From Asparagopsis taxiformis (Eukaryota > Rhodophyta > Florideophyceae > Bonnemaisoniales > Bonnemaisoniaceae): a stretch of 64,000 bases of DNA. Both the position numbers and the translations under genes were made by a program. The stretch lies in NCBI GenBank assembly GCA_030407315.1, contig JALQPE010001687.1:124001-188000 (forward strand), read 5' to 3'. Under the pieces are notes generated by a model. It ran no database searches and had not been told where the DNA came from. It saw nothing but the letters and a program-made list of their open reading frames with translations. Positions 40,206 to 51,344 of this stretch are shown here, in pieces. Position 1 is the first letter of the stretch. Every line of letters begins with the position of its first letter.

Positions 40206-40476
40206 CTTCGTTCCATCCTCTACCCTCGAGGGTATGCGTTGAGGGGAGCGTGGGTTTTGAGTCTGACTATTTCCGTTGATGCGATATTTTTCATGGGAAG
40301 CCTGTTGACTGATGGTGTGTATTGAGCGGAGGATAGAAGAGAGGTACGTGAAGTTTTGAAAGTATGCTGTGAGGGAAGGTTGATTTTGAGTCTGACTGTT
40401 GTGGTTGATTCCGATGTTGTGTAGATGATGCAGGAATGTTGATGACGGAAGGTAAGTTTCACTGAGCACCAAGATG

Positions 40477-41139
40477 TGTGTAGTATACGTGGCAATTCCG
40501 AAATTGCAAATATTTACGTTTTCCGCGGAATTCGAATTTCGGCGGATACGACCGGCGACAGCAATGAACGAACATTGCTGGCGCATGCGCGCGCACAACC
40601 TGCACACGTGTGCAACGAACGTATTGGCAACGGCCAACGGACCAACGGGTCCCTACGTGTGACCCACAAGGTCCTTTCCCATTCGGGGACGTTACGAGCA
40701 GTGTTTACACTGTAAAGCGATGCCATCGTGGCCATATAGGTATTGGCATCGTGCCGGGAGGGAAAGGGGACAAGACAACGATCGAGCAACGGCTCTAGTC
40801 TACGACTGACTTCTACGTTTACGTTTACGTTCTGCCTAACGAGGCTTCGTCTCCGTCGAGCTGCGTACTCCCTACCCATCGCCGCACGTAAGGCTGATTG
40901 CGTGTAGTGCCTCCGGGCTTGGTTGAGAGCGCCTCCGGTGACGTACCACCTCGTTTGCTAACGTAATCCTCGCGTGGATTGTTGCGTCGTGACGCTCGTG
41001 TCTACTCGCTAACCACTCTACCTTCTACCGTTCTAACAATACAGTCAAACACCAGCGGGTGGACTGCTCGTTTCGTTTCGTTAAGGACAGCGTGTCCGTG
41101 GCTCGTACCAGCTACTTCTAGAACTAACGTGGTTCCACA
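40477..41139 (+). repeat. 5' LTR
   Basis: Starts TGTGTAGTATACGTGGCAAT and ends GTTCCACA. It is 663 bases long and matches 50682-51344 almost throughout, with small differences clustered near the end (40990-41035). Confidence 0.9.
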
Positions 41140-41140
41140 C

Positions 41141-41158
41141 TGGTCTTCCGACCTAGAA
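41141..41158 (+). promoter_or_regulatory. Possible primer-binding site
   Basis: TGGTCTTCCGACCTAGAA begins two bases after the LTR end, the expected place and TGG start for a tRNA primer-binding site. I cannot name the tRNA. Confidence 0.35.
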
Positions 41159-41243
41159 GTTGCTACGAGCATAACGACAACCAACGAGGTTGAGCTCTTT
41201 TACGTTAACGAGAAGCTACGTGCTACGCTACAGACGACGGTCT

Positions 41244-41987
41244 ATGAATTACGCTGTGTCGAATTCCAGCGCGTCGCCCAGGCAACCGTTGCCAACGTCA
41301 GCGGACGCCGAAGCCGACGTGGCCTTGTCAGCAGAAGCGATCTTCGCGACTGATCGATCTATCCCGCCGGATATCGAGGCGATCGGCCAGCTACCACGTA
41401 CGGTAAGCCCGTTTGAGTCCGTGAGTATGGACCCCGCAACGCGCGGTCAGCTCAACGAAGGGAACGTGACTCCCACGGCACTACGTGTAGTGTACGAAGA
41501 CCTTCGAGGTCACATCGAAAGGGCGAGCGACGCGGCCGTCGACGAAGCCGTAAGGCAGAGACTCGGAGTCTCGGAGCGCGAAGCTCGTGCGTTACGTGAA
41601 CGCTCAGCGACCCTCGAACGGGAAAACGAAGACTTACGAAACCGCCTCTCCGCCGTGGAGGGAAGACTCGACTCGTTTGTCGTAGTATCCAACGAAATCG
41701 TCGCCGGACGTTCCGCTCCGCCGAGCGGAAGCGATCCGAATTACGAAGGCTCGCGCGCCTATAACTCGCCGCAATCCTCCCCGGCCGTTCCGGGAGGATA
41801 CCCACCAACACCCGGTCCGACGACCCCGACAACGTACGGAAGGGGGGCGACAGTGCAACGAGCCATCGCCAACCCCAACGAGACGCCACGAAGGCAATTA
41901 CGTTTTAAACGATACGCCAGACCACGCGCGGTCGGCGGACGCAGCACGAGCTGCGCAATTCGATACGAGAGCTCCCCCGCCACGTGA
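41244..41987 (+). CDS. Chromovirus Gag, N-terminal frame
   Basis: From the first ATG in frame (M-N-Y-A-V-S-N; the frame is open from 41190). It has a coiled-coil stretch (S-E-R-E-A-R-A-L-R-E-R-S, then L-E-R-E-N-E-D-L-R-N-R-L) and a proline-rich segment ending near P-N-E-T-P-R-R-Q-L. After about 41900 this frame loses protein character, while the +1 frame reads N-D-T-P-D-H-A-R-S-A-D-A-A-R and continues into the Gag core. The true Gag is therefore probably 41244 to 43524 with one frameshift near 41.9 kb. Confidence 0.65.
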   Translation: MNYAVSNSSASPRQPLPTSADAEADVALSAEAIFATDRSIPPDIEAIGQLPRTVSPFESVSMDPATRGQLNEGNVTPTALRVVYEDLRGHIERASDAAVDEAVRQRLGVSEREARALRERSATLERENEDLRNRLSAVEGRLDSFVVVSNEIVAGRSAPPSGSDPNYEGSRAYNSPQSSPAVPGGYPPTPGPTTPTTYGRGATVQRAIANPNETPRRQLRFKRYARPRAVGGRSTSCAIRYESSPAT

Positions 41988-43524
41988 AACGTACATTCCG
42001 TGGCTGGGTACGTTCGGCACGACGGACACGCGAGTCCACGAAAACGAACGTGCCGACGCGGTACGCTTACCAGGGAACGCCCTCGGACCCGTTTGCCACG
42101 CGTTGGCAGAGCACACGACAATGCTCGACGCATTTGCGAACGTGGTGTCGTACCGTATGTACCGACTTAACGATGTACGTGAACATCTCTACGTGAACGA
42201 GAGTCAAAGCGTACATAAGCTCAAACGTGAGCTGGAGGGACTTTTCCCTACGTTAAAGCCGTTCTCCGGCCGGAATCCGATTACGTTACTCGGATTCCTC
42301 GCCCAAATACGTGATGGGTTCAGCACACTCGGAGTGTGCGAGGGAGTGGCAGTACGTGCGCTGCACTTCTTCCTCGAAGGGGACGCCCGACGGTTCTACG
42401 ATTCCCAGTGTACGACTGGTGTGATCACGACTGATCCGACGAAGAGGTTCTCGTGGCCTCACGTGATCAACGCGTTGATCAAACGATACCTGCAAGACGA
42501 CGTGCTGCAGGAGGCCTACGAAAAGGTCACGATGATCACGCAGAGTCCTAACGAGGACGAGAATCAGTACGCTGATAGACTCGACACCGCCACGCGGGCG
42601 TGTAACTACGTGTTTACGGATCGACTCCTCGTTCACCACTACGTACGTGGGTTGCTGCCCTCGACGCGGGCAGCAGTGACGGAACGACTCCGGTCACTCC
42701 CCGAACGAGAGAGGAACGACCTCACCGTTGTGAGACGATTGGCGACGGCCGAAGGAACGACCTTCCGTGCACGTACGGCAGCTGTCGCGTCAGCCGCGAA
42801 ACCGAAAGTGCGGTTTCCGGTGAAGCCTACGTTGGCTATTTCCGACCACGAGTCGAGGAAGTTCGCGGACTACGATGAGTCCGCGTACTTACGTAATGAA
42901 CGGGCTAACGAGCCCAGTTACCACGATGGTAACCCGAACATCCCCGCGAGGGACGACGACGACGTGTCGCTCGCTGCGGTTCACGTTGCCGAGAATTTGG
43001 AGGCGATCCTCTTCACGAACGGGCCGCCGCCCAACGATACGAAAACGGCAAACGAAAAGCCGGACGAGCTCGAAGCTCGATTGAACCGTCCATGCGAGGA
43101 CGTGCCGAAGCTCACGAGCGAGCAGACGCAATTGGCGCACTCCGTAATCCCGAATGATTACTGGACGCTGTCGTGTTGGTCATGCCGCGAAGATGGCCAC
43201 TCGACGTTTACGTGTCCGCGTCTGACGCCAGATCAACGGATCTTTTTCGCGTACAAGTACTACCTCTTCCACGTGAAGAGCAACCCACGTCAGGCTGAGT
43301 ACTTCCGCCAACGAATGGCCAAGCGTCACCAGGAACGACCTGATGAGCGAGGGAACGTGACCCCGCGGAGGTACGGCACGCCGCCTACGATACTCCGAAA
43401 CCCCAATCGTGACGGGGGAAGGCCCTTCGACAGGCGCCGCGGCGACTTTCGTAATGACCGACGTGACCCCCGCCCGTGGGCGAACGAACGAAATAGCGTA
43501 ATGGCCGCAGCGGAGTCTACGTGA
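41906..43524 (+). CDS. Chromovirus Gag, capsid and nucleocapsid frame
   Basis: The frame has no ATG at its start; the coding character runs from about 41906 through W-L-G-T-F-G-T-T-D, the Ty3-type capsid (L-K-P-F-S-G-R-N-P, F-L-E-G-D-A-R-R-F-Y) and a CCHC zinc knuckle C-W-S-C-R-E-D-G-H-S-T-F-T-C near 43170-43215. Gag coats the RNA in the cytoplasmic particle. It follows the coiled-coil frame with one shift and is followed by pol, which is in yet another frame starting 62 bases after the Gag stop. Confidence 0.8.
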
Positions 43525-43585
43525 CGACCTCCGCTGACGAAACACCACTCGAGGTGGAAACGAGTCACGATGACGAACGAGCTTC

Positions 43586-46500
43586 GTGGGCTCACGACGA
43601 CAACGTGTCGAACGGCCCCGCGCCGGGAAACGACCAGGCGATGTAGGTCACGAGCCACCCACATCGCCTGAACCCTTACGTAAAAGGGGGACGACCGACG
43701 TCGATGATTGGTCCTCCGCAGGCTCACCGATGAACGAGAGTTACGTAAAGCTCACGGCCGCGAAGGCCAACTCGAGTCACACGACACCCGACGTGGGGGA
43801 AGAAACGAAGTCCGACGGGACGAACGAACCTCACACGAAGAGGAAGCCTCGCAGACGAGCGAGACGCGCTACCCGGAAGCACGACGCTTCCGAGCGCGAG
43901 AAAGCCAAACACGCGGCTTATACGAAGCGTGTCGACGCAAAAGAAGCCATACGGGCTCACACGATGAAGCGACGAACCGCTAGCGAAGACGTAGACCGCG
44001 CGCCGGTCAGGACCGAACCGTTGGTCCTCGACGGGCATACGTGCCTACTTGCGTCGAAGCATTATATCGTGTCCGGAACGATCGGACTAGACCTCAACGT
44101 GATGAGGGCGATTACCATCGCGATGGATACGTGCAGCGGCTACAACTTGATACGAACAAGTTTACTACCCTACGACTGGGTCGACCGCTGTCTACGTGAC
44201 GAAGAGCTACCGAAGCTCGGAGACGCCAACGGGCGACGTTTGCCTATCGAAGGCGCCATCCTGCTTCGTGTCAGGCTGGGGAACTCGCTGTTCCGCGTAA
44301 AATTCTTCGTAGCCAACACGCTGGCTGTTCCCGTTATAATGGGCACGTCGTTCATGTCGAAGCATGTCGATGCTATACGCTGTCGAGCGCAGACAATCGA
44401 CCTCCATCGGGGGGATACGATACCCATTATCGCGGAGGGCGATACGACGACTCCGTACGAGGAGGGGGAAGAGACGAATCCAAACGTGGAACCCCCGAAA
44501 CGCCGCGAGCGTAACGCGGCCTCGAATAGGCCGAGCCGAACGTTCTCGGTTCGCCTGACGAAGTACACGCGTGTACCGGCGATGTCGCAACGGACCGTCA
44601 ACGTGACGACGGATGCGACCGGACTCGTGTTCCTCGAACCGAAAGCGTCGGTGCAATTCCGGCATGGGCTGCGCATAGCCAACGGAGTGGTCGACGTAGG
44701 ACCGAGAGAGACGTTCTCTATTATCGTGTCGAACTTCACGAAGAAGGACCGCGAATTGCCGAAAGGCGCAACGATTGCGTACGCGGTACGCTCCCCGTTG
44801 GGAATCGTCCCACTCAAGCGTGAGGGCGGCGAAGCCCTCGCGAAGGTTTTGAACCTACCGCTAGTCGACGCGACGACGCGGACAAATACGAACGGGTTGG
44901 GCGACGAAACGCCAGACCCGTTGGTCAACGAAAAGGGGAACGACCCCGCCACGGATTGGCAGTCGACAATCGATTTGTCGCACCTCGACGACGAGGATTT
45001 ACGAAAGCGCATCAACGAGATGCTAGCTACACATTCGTCAATGTGGACGAGCGGACGCCTCGGCGAAATCAATGCTACGGAGCATCGAATCGAACTCGAA
45101 CCGGGCACGCGGCCCATACGTTCAATGCCCTATCGTCAGGGTCCGGCTTTACGTACGATAGCCGAGGAGCAGATCACGAAGATGCTCAACGAAGGGGTTA
45201 TCGAACCCGCGTCCAGCGAATGGGCGTCACCAATCGTGTTGGTGCCGAAGAAGGACGGATCCTTACGTTTCTGTGTCGATTACAGGCGTTTGAACGCGAA
45301 AACGATCGCTGATTCGTACCCGCTTCCTCGTATGGAAGACTGCCTCGATTCGTTGGGCGACGCCGCCATCTTCACGACACTCGATTGTAACGCCGGTTAC
45401 TGGCAAGTGCCCGTCTCCGCCGAGGACCGTGATAAGACAACGTTTACGTCTTTCATGGGAACGTATCGCTACGTGCGAATGCCATTCGGGCTACGAAATG
45501 CCCCCGCTACGTTTCAGCGGACGTTGGACATCATCCTCTCCGGAGTACGTTGGCAATCGTGCCTGGTCTACTTAGACGACGTAATCGTCTTTTCGAAAGA
45601 CCTCGAGTCTCACCTGGGTCACGTTGACCAGGTGCTTTCCCTGCTACGCGCAGCGGGAGTAACGTTAAAGCTCACGAAGTGCTCGTTCTTTCAACCACGA
45701 GTTGACTACCTGGGGCACGTGATTACCCCAGGGAAGCTGCACGTCGCAGCTCGGAACAAGGAAGCCTTTCGTACGGCTACGTTCCCACGCGACAAGACGC
45801 AATGTCGATCGTTTTTGGGCGCGGCCAACGTTTACCGCCGTTTCGTAAAGGCGTATGCCGAGATCGCTCGGCCACTCAACACGATGTTGAAGAAGGACGC
45901 TTCCCCCGATTGGACGAACCCAACGGACGCGCAAACGAATGCGTTCGAAACGTTGAAGACAATACTGGTGTCGCCACCAGTATTGCACCTTCCGAAGGCG
46001 GGACGTCCGTTCATGATCGATACCGACGCGTCGGCGTATCAGCTGGGAGCTACGTTGCTCCAACAGCAGAACGAAGATAAACCCAACGAATGGGTGCCGA
46101 TTGGGTACTGGTCGAAGACCCTCAACGAAACCGAACGCGGTTACTCGGCAACGGAGCGCGAGTGTTACTCCGTCGTTTGGGCGATAACGTCGCTCCGACC
46201 CTACGTAGAGGGTCAACGATTTACCGTACGTACGGATCACGAAGCCTTACGTTGGCTGATGACGTTGACGGACGCGTCCGGACGACTACTACGATGGAGG
46301 CTACGCGTTGCCGAATTCGATTTCGAAGTCACGTACAGGCCTGGGCGCGTGCACCAGGTACCTGACGCTTTATCACGTGTGATATCTACGTATGACGACG
46401 GTCGACCCGTCGACGATGACGTACCATCGTACGGGGACGCGGTCCTCGTGACGACTCGCAGTCGGCGACAACCCACACGAAATGGGCAAGGACGAACGAC

Positions 46501-48016
46501 GTCCGTACGTAAAAAGGCAACGAATGCCAGGGGTCACGACGACCCGTCGAACGAGACTCGTGATGAACGAACATCAGCCACGACGGCTGGCCACGATGGC
46601 CTCGAGTTCAACCGCGACGCGTCGCTCGATGACGTTCTCGACGAGGAACCGGATTTCCTCGACGAACAGCGCGCTGCTGAAGACGATTCGGCACGCGTGC
46701 CACCAGCTGACGTTCAGCTTCCCATTACGAGGGACGAGCTTATCGAAGCTCAACGCGAGGACGCGTTCTGTCAAACGATACTGACACGACAGTCCGAGAC
46801 GCAGGACGCTGCATTCTTCGAAGGCCACGATGGCCTACTCCGACGCCGGAACCCTCACGATGAGGAACGTACACAAATCGTTGTGCCGGCTTCGTTACGG
46901 CCGCGGCTGCTGGAGTTAACGCACCACCACGTCCTCGCTGGACATCCCGGGCAAACGCGTATGTACTATACCCTACGGAGGACGTACTACTGGCCCGCGA
47001 TGGCCGCCGACATCCACGCAACGGTACGAAACTGCGTTGGATGTGCGAAGAACCGCGTGAAGCTTCGCAAACGGACGAACCCGTTACGTTTATTTCCGGC
47101 TACGGAGCCGCTGCGAGACCTATGTATCGACATACTAGGTCCGCTTACGAAGACCACGCGTGGTAACCGATTTATCCTCGTGATAACGGACCGCTTCACG
47201 AAGCTGACTAGAGTCGTACCTCTACGAAATATCGATTCCGCCAACGTGGCGAGCGCGTTCGTCAACGCGTGGGTCTTCTCGTATGGACCCCCACGGACGC
47301 TCATAAGCGATAACGGAAAGCAGTTCGCTGCTAAGTTTTTCCAGCGCGTCTGCAACGAAATCGGCGTGACGAACGTCTTTACGTCGACGTACCACCCCCA
47401 AACGAACGGGCAGGTGGAGCGCTACAACAGGACGATCCTGGCGATGCTGCGCAATTACGTGAACGAAAACCAGAACGACTGGGATCGATACGCATCGGCG
47501 TTAACGTTTGCGTACAACACGCATGTGCATTCGAGCACGGGCACGACGCCCTTCGATTTGATTCTCACGAATCCACCGCCACCGTTGGCGCTACACACGT
47601 CGGTAACGAACCGCGAACTACCCGACGGGGGAGGGCGAGCCACTTACGTTCGTGAGCTCGCCACAACGATGGATAACGCGTATCGAACGCTGAAGGCCGC
47701 GCAGGCACGTTATAAACGAAATTTCGACAAACGAGTCCGTGTCTCGAATCGAAACATCCGCGCGGGAGAATACGTATTCATCGACCCGACGGACGGGACC
47801 ACGAAGGGCACGAAGCTCGGCAACCACGCGTTGGGACCGTTCCGCGTACTACGTAACGACGTACGAACGTTCGTCATCCAACGAGGAGACGTAGTTGAAC
47901 GTGTCAACTCGGACCGCGTTGCGTACGCGCCAACGCCGGCGAACGCGCCCCCGCCGGAGCCATACGATGCCACCGAGGCAGACCTCGACAAGAACCGCGA
48001 CGGTCCGCGTATGTAG
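43586..48016 (+). CDS. Chromovirus Pol: protease, reverse transcriptase, RNase H, integrase
   Basis: 1476 codons, no ATG at the frame start, so it is probably translated by frameshift or reinitiation after Gag. Protease: A-M-D181-T-C-S-G, an unusual C in place of the G of D-[TS]-G. Reverse transcriptase: W-A-S-P-I-V-L-V-P-K-K-D-G, F-T-T-L-D-C-N-A-G-Y-W-Q and Y662-L-D-D665. RNase H: I-D-T-D-A-S, S-A-T-E-R-E and R-T-D-H-E-A. Integrase: an HHCC zinc domain (H-H-H-V-L-A-G-H, C-V-G-C), then D1182, D1242 and E1278, a D,D35E spacing typical of retroviral-type integrases. All catalytic acids except the protease variation look normal. Pol makes cDNA from the element RNA and integrates it. Confidence 0.92.
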   Translation: MGSRRQRVERPRAGKRPGDVGHEPPTSPEPLRKRGTTDVDDWSSAGSPMNESYVKLTAAKANSSHTTPDVGEETKSDGTNEPHTKRKPRRRARRATRKHDASEREKAKHAAYTKRVDAKEAIRAHTMKRRTASEDVDRAPVRTEPLVLDGHTCLLASKHYIVSGTIGLDLNVMRAITIAMDTCSGYNLIRTSLLPYDWVDRCLRDEELPKLGDANGRRLPIEGAILLRVRLGNSLFRVKFFVANTLAVPVIMGTSFMSKHVDAIRCRAQTIDLHRGDTIPIIAEGDTTTPYEEGEETNPNVEPPKRRERNAASNRPSRTFSVRLTKYTRVPAMSQRTVNVTTDATGLVFLEPKASVQFRHGLRIANGVVDVGPRETFSIIVSNFTKKDRELPKGATIAYAVRSPLGIVPLKREGGEALAKVLNLPLVDATTRTNTNGLGDETPDPLVNEKGNDPATDWQSTIDLSHLDDEDLRKRINEMLATHSSMWTSGRLGEINATEHRIELEPGTRPIRSMPYRQGPALRTIAEEQITKMLNEGVIEPASSEWASPIVLVPKKDGSLRFCVDYRRLNAKTIADSYPLPRMEDCLDSLGDAAIFTTLDCNAGYWQVPVSAEDRDKTTFTSFMGTYRYVRMPFGLRNAPATFQRTLDIILSGVRWQSCLVYLDDVIVFSKDLESHLGHVDQVLSLLRAAGVTLKLTKCSFFQPRVDYLGHVITPGKLHVAARNKEAFRTATFPRDKTQCRSFLGAANVYRRFVKAYAEIARPLNTMLKKDASPDWTNPTDAQTNAFETLKTILVSPPVLHLPKAGRPFMIDTDASAYQLGATLLQQQNEDKPNEWVPIGYWSKTLNETERGYSATERECYSVVWAITSLRPYVEGQRFTVRTDHEALRWLMTLTDASGRLLRWRLRVAEFDFEVTYRPGRVHQVPDALSRVISTYDDGRPVDDDVPSYGDAVLVTTRSRRQPTRNGQGRTTSVRKKATNARGHDDPSNETRDERTSATTAGHDGLEFNRDASLDDVLDEEPDFLDEQRAAEDDSARVPPADVQLPITRDELIEAQREDAFCQTILTRQSETQDAAFFEGHDGLLRRRNPHDEERTQIVVPASLRPRLLELTHHHVLAGHPGQTRMYYTLRRTYYWPAMAADIHATVRNCVGCAKNRVKLRKRTNPLRLFPATEPLRDLCIDILGPLTKTTRGNRFILVITDRFTKLTRVVPLRNIDSANVASAFVNAWVFSYGPPRTLISDNGKQFAAKFFQRVCNEIGVTNVFTSTYHPQTNGQVERYNRTILAMLRNYVNENQNDWDRYASALTFAYNTHVHSSTGTTPFDLILTNPPPPLALHTSVTNRELPDGGGRATYVRELATTMDNAYRTLKAAQARYKRNFDKRVRVSNRNIRAGEYVFIDPTDGTTKGTKLGNHALGPFRVLRNDVRTFVIQRGDVVERVNSDRVAYAPTPANAPPPEPYDATEADLDKNRDGPRM

Positions 48017-48174
48017 TAGACGACCTACTCAACCACCGCGTGAACGAGGACGGAACGTTAGACTTCCTCGTGAAGTGGGTCGGGTATCGTAACCCTACGT
48101 GGGAACCCCGCCGGAACGTATCTGAAGAGAGCGTCTCTCGATACTTCGCACGCGTGCGACGAGCAACAACGTGA
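48001..48174 (+). CDS. Chromodomain in the -1 frame after pol
   Basis: About 57 residues: S-A-Y-V-V-D-D-L-L-N-H-R, then L-D-F-L-V-K-W-V-G-Y-R and T-W-E-P. This is the C-terminal chromodomain that in chromoviruses is fused to integrase and binds methylated histone tails. The pol frame stops at 48016, so the domain is reached only by a -1 shift in the overlap 48001-48016. It may be a mutation, a sequencing error or programmed. Confidence 0.8.
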   Translation, partial: RSAYVVDDLLNHRVNEDGTLDFLVKWVGYRNPTWEPRRNVSEESVSRYFARVRRATT

Positions 48175-50681
48175 AAGGCCACGACGGCCCCCGAAAACGC
48201 ACACGAGCGTCGGGTTAAGCGCACGCGTGCGCGACGTTGCACGATGCAACAAACGAAGGCGACGAGCCGCACGAACGAGAAGCGAAGGCACAACGAGTGG
48301 CCGGGACGTCCACCCTTGCGTTGGGGGGGCGCGATGCGTGCTAGAGCCGTCGCTCTTTTCGTTTTCGACACCATACGTTGGTGGAGGCACGAGCGCCAAC
48401 GAAAGATTGGACGACGAGTCCACGCGCGGACGATTCACACGATGTGAAGAGCCACGACTGGCTCGACAGTGTTGACCGTCCCACGGGCAAAGGTGACGAC
48501 ACCACGGGCCACGGACGGACAACACGTCAGATTTTTCGCGCGAAAAATTATACTTGGGCCAGCGGGCCATGGACGCACGGTACGAAAAATCGGGCCGATT
48601 ACAGTGCGCTAATCCGGCCAAATCTCGGGACACGCGTGCCCCGAAAATTTCGTAATTTTGGCATGTCACGTGAGCCATCGTACGTCCCCGTGGACAGCCG
48701 CTGACAACGAGTCGCATCGACCAACGAGGTCAACGCCAAACAGCTCGCGAGCTAACGGCAACGTGACGCCGGTAGGCGGAGAAACGACGTAGGACGGACG
48801 CGTCCCCAGCGAAGATGGCAACGGCCTCATTACGAAACTCCCCGCACGAAGCGGAACGAAGCTATACGTTAGCCGACGAATTAGACCAACGGGTCTCAGC
48901 GCACGAAGCGCGCGAGTAAAGCGTGCGAAAGACGAGCCAACGAGGCCGCGACGACGGACGGCGAACCGTATCGCCATCGTGAGGCACGACGCCGAACGCG
49001 GTAGCCACGTACGGCAACCACGGAACGACACAACGGTGTCCTGCCACGCGGGCATAACGAACGACGCGCGAAAGCGAAAAGCCCGCCGGCCAGTCGAACG
49101 CACGTAACGAAACACGAATACGCAACGGCGTCCAAGCGGTAGCCAACGTAAACGGCACAGCTGAAGGCAACGTCTGCCGACGAACTTGGCTCACGAGGCA
49201 GCCTCAAACGCCCGCGGGCATGCGAAACGACCCCGTCAATCGCGTCCCCGTCGGGTTCGCAAGGCGAATAAACGAAATTACGCAACGGCGTAGAGGGCGA
49301 GCATTACGTATGCCCAGGTGCACGTCGCACCACATAACGAATGAGCTAACGAAACGCTCCTCGGACGCCGCAGCGAACGTCGCCACCACGCGAAGTGGAC
49401 TAGCGCAACGATTGCGCCACCGGCTAACGTGAAGCCGCGGGAACGCGAAGCGCGACGGCGCTAATAACGTTAACGGCTATACGAAAAGCCAAGCCCGCCG
49501 GCAAAAACGTTGTCTAGGAACCACGACGCACTGCCGCGTACACGCAACGGCGTGAAACGTCAAGCCAACTCACGCGCGAGTCGGCCTGACGCTTAGCGAA
49601 TTTTTCGTCCGGCTCACCGGAGCGAATTAAATTGGCACCGACGTGCTACGTGCCAGAGAGCTCGAATGCTCAACGGAATTCGACACCCGACGGGGTTATC
49701 CGCACGAGGGACGACGGCGGAAACGAACTCCGAGATAGTTACAAAATGATATCGCCACTGGCCAACGTGAAGCCGCGGCAACGCGAAGCGCGACGGCGCT
49801 AATGACGTCAACGGCTATACGAAAAGCCAAGCCCGCCGGCCACCACGTTGTCAACGAAACCGCAACGTACTGCGACGAATTACTGCGTACACGCCACGGC
49901 GTAGAACGTCAAACCGACTCACGTGCGAGTCGGTCTGACGTTCGATGAAATTTTCACCTAGCTCATCGGAGCAAATTAAAATTAGCACCGACGTGCTACG
50001 CGCTAAAGAGCTCGAATGCTCAACGGAATTCGACACCCGACGGGGTCATTCGAACGAGAAGCGACGGCGGAAACGATTTCCGAGTTAGTTACTAAATGAT
50101 ACGCACGCCAACGGGCTAAACGATCGAGGTTAACGTACCACTCGCAGTGAAAAGCCGCCGCTACGCGCCGCCGCTTAGCCGAATAGTTACGATTTGTACG
50201 AACCTGCCAACGGGCACACGCCGCTGCGAACGCGGAGACGGGCTACGTAAGCCTTACGACACCCGACGGGGTAGACGCCACAACAAAAAAAATTGTGGGG
50301 AGGGGCTTAACGCTAACCCCTCCCCCGCTGCAGACGACCTGCCAACACGTATTACGAAGCTCAACGGAGCCATGCGATTACGCAAAGAAACAAACGAAGG
50401 TTTACGAAGCAGCTCGATGCTAAAAGCCTACGAGGCCTACGACTAACCACGGAACGATGCCAACGGGCGGGCCGCGATGATTACGAAAGAGCCGGAGCGC
50501 ACGCGCGCGCTCCGGCGCCGTGGCGATTCGATCAGCCAACCGGGCCGCGTACGTTTAAACGAGATTTTTCGGGACAACTGCCACGTCCGCAGTTGTACCC
50601 GAAAAGGCGCCACGGCCCCGTGTCTCAGGCGCGTCCTGACGGGCCTCGCGTGGCCGGGACGTCCACGTGTGGGGGTGGGGC
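48175..50681. other. 2.5-kb non-coding tract of the chromovirus with a 339-bp tandem repeat
   Basis: No credible coding frame. A 339-base unit (49415-49753) is repeated at 49754-50100 with modest divergence; both contain AACGTGAAGCCGCG and GAATGCTCAACGGAATTCGA. AACG and ACG words are very frequent. The tract ends in a G-rich polypurine-like run (GTGTGGGGGTGGGG, 50667-50680) just before the 3' LTR. Confidence 0.6.
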
Positions 50682-51344
50682 TGTGTAGTATACGTGGCAA
50701 TTCCGAAATTGCAAATATTTACGTTTTCCGCGGAATTCGAATTTCGCCGGATACGACCGGCGACAGCAATGAACGAACATTGCTGGCGCATGCGCGCGCG
50801 CAACCTGCACACGTGTGCAACGAACGTATTGGCAACGGCCAACGGACCAACGGGTCCCTACGTGTGACCCACAAGGTCCCTTCCCATTCGGGGACGTTAC
50901 GAGCAGTGTTTACACTGTAAAGCGATGCCATCGTGGCCATATAGGTATTGGCATCGTGCCGGGAGGGAAAGGGGACAAGACAACGAACGAGCAACGGCTC
51001 TAGTCTACGACTGACTTCTACGTTTTACGTTTACGTTTTGCCTAGCGAGGCTTGGTCTCCGTCGAGCTGCGTACTCCCTACCCATCGCCGCACGTAAGGC
51101 TGATTGCGTGTAGTGCCTCCGGGCTTGGTTGAGAGCGCCTCCGGTGACGTACCACCTCGTTTGCTAACGTAATCCTCGCGTGGATAGTTGCGTCGTGACG
51201 CTCGTGTCTACTCGCTAACCACTCTACTGTTCTACCTAACATACAGTCAAAACACCAGCGGGTGGACTGCTCGTTTCGTTTCGTAAGGACAGCGTGTCCA
51301 CTGGCTCGTACCAGCTACTACGTCTAACGAACTATCGTTCCACA
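50682..51344 (+). repeat. 3' LTR
   Basis: Matches the 5' LTR over its length of 663 bases, starting TGTGTAGTATACGTGG and ending GTTCCACA. It is followed at once by the cut Gag-pol of another element on the minus strand. Confidence 0.9.

Larger units (their letters stand above)
40477..51344 (+). mobile_element. Full-length Ty3/gypsy chromovirus (10.9 kb)
   Basis: Two 663-bp direct LTRs (40477-41139 and 50682-51344) enclose gag and pol in the usual order protease, reverse transcriptase, RNase H, integrase, then a chromodomain. The LTRs differ at scattered positions, so it is not brand new. A clean target-site duplication is not evident (AAGAT before, AAGAC after, at best). Coding frames need shifts near 41.9 kb, between gag and pol, and before the chromodomain. 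A 2.5-kb non-coding tract precedes the 3' LTR. The whole element is strikingly rich in ACG/CGT words, unlike its surroundings. Confidence 0.9.
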
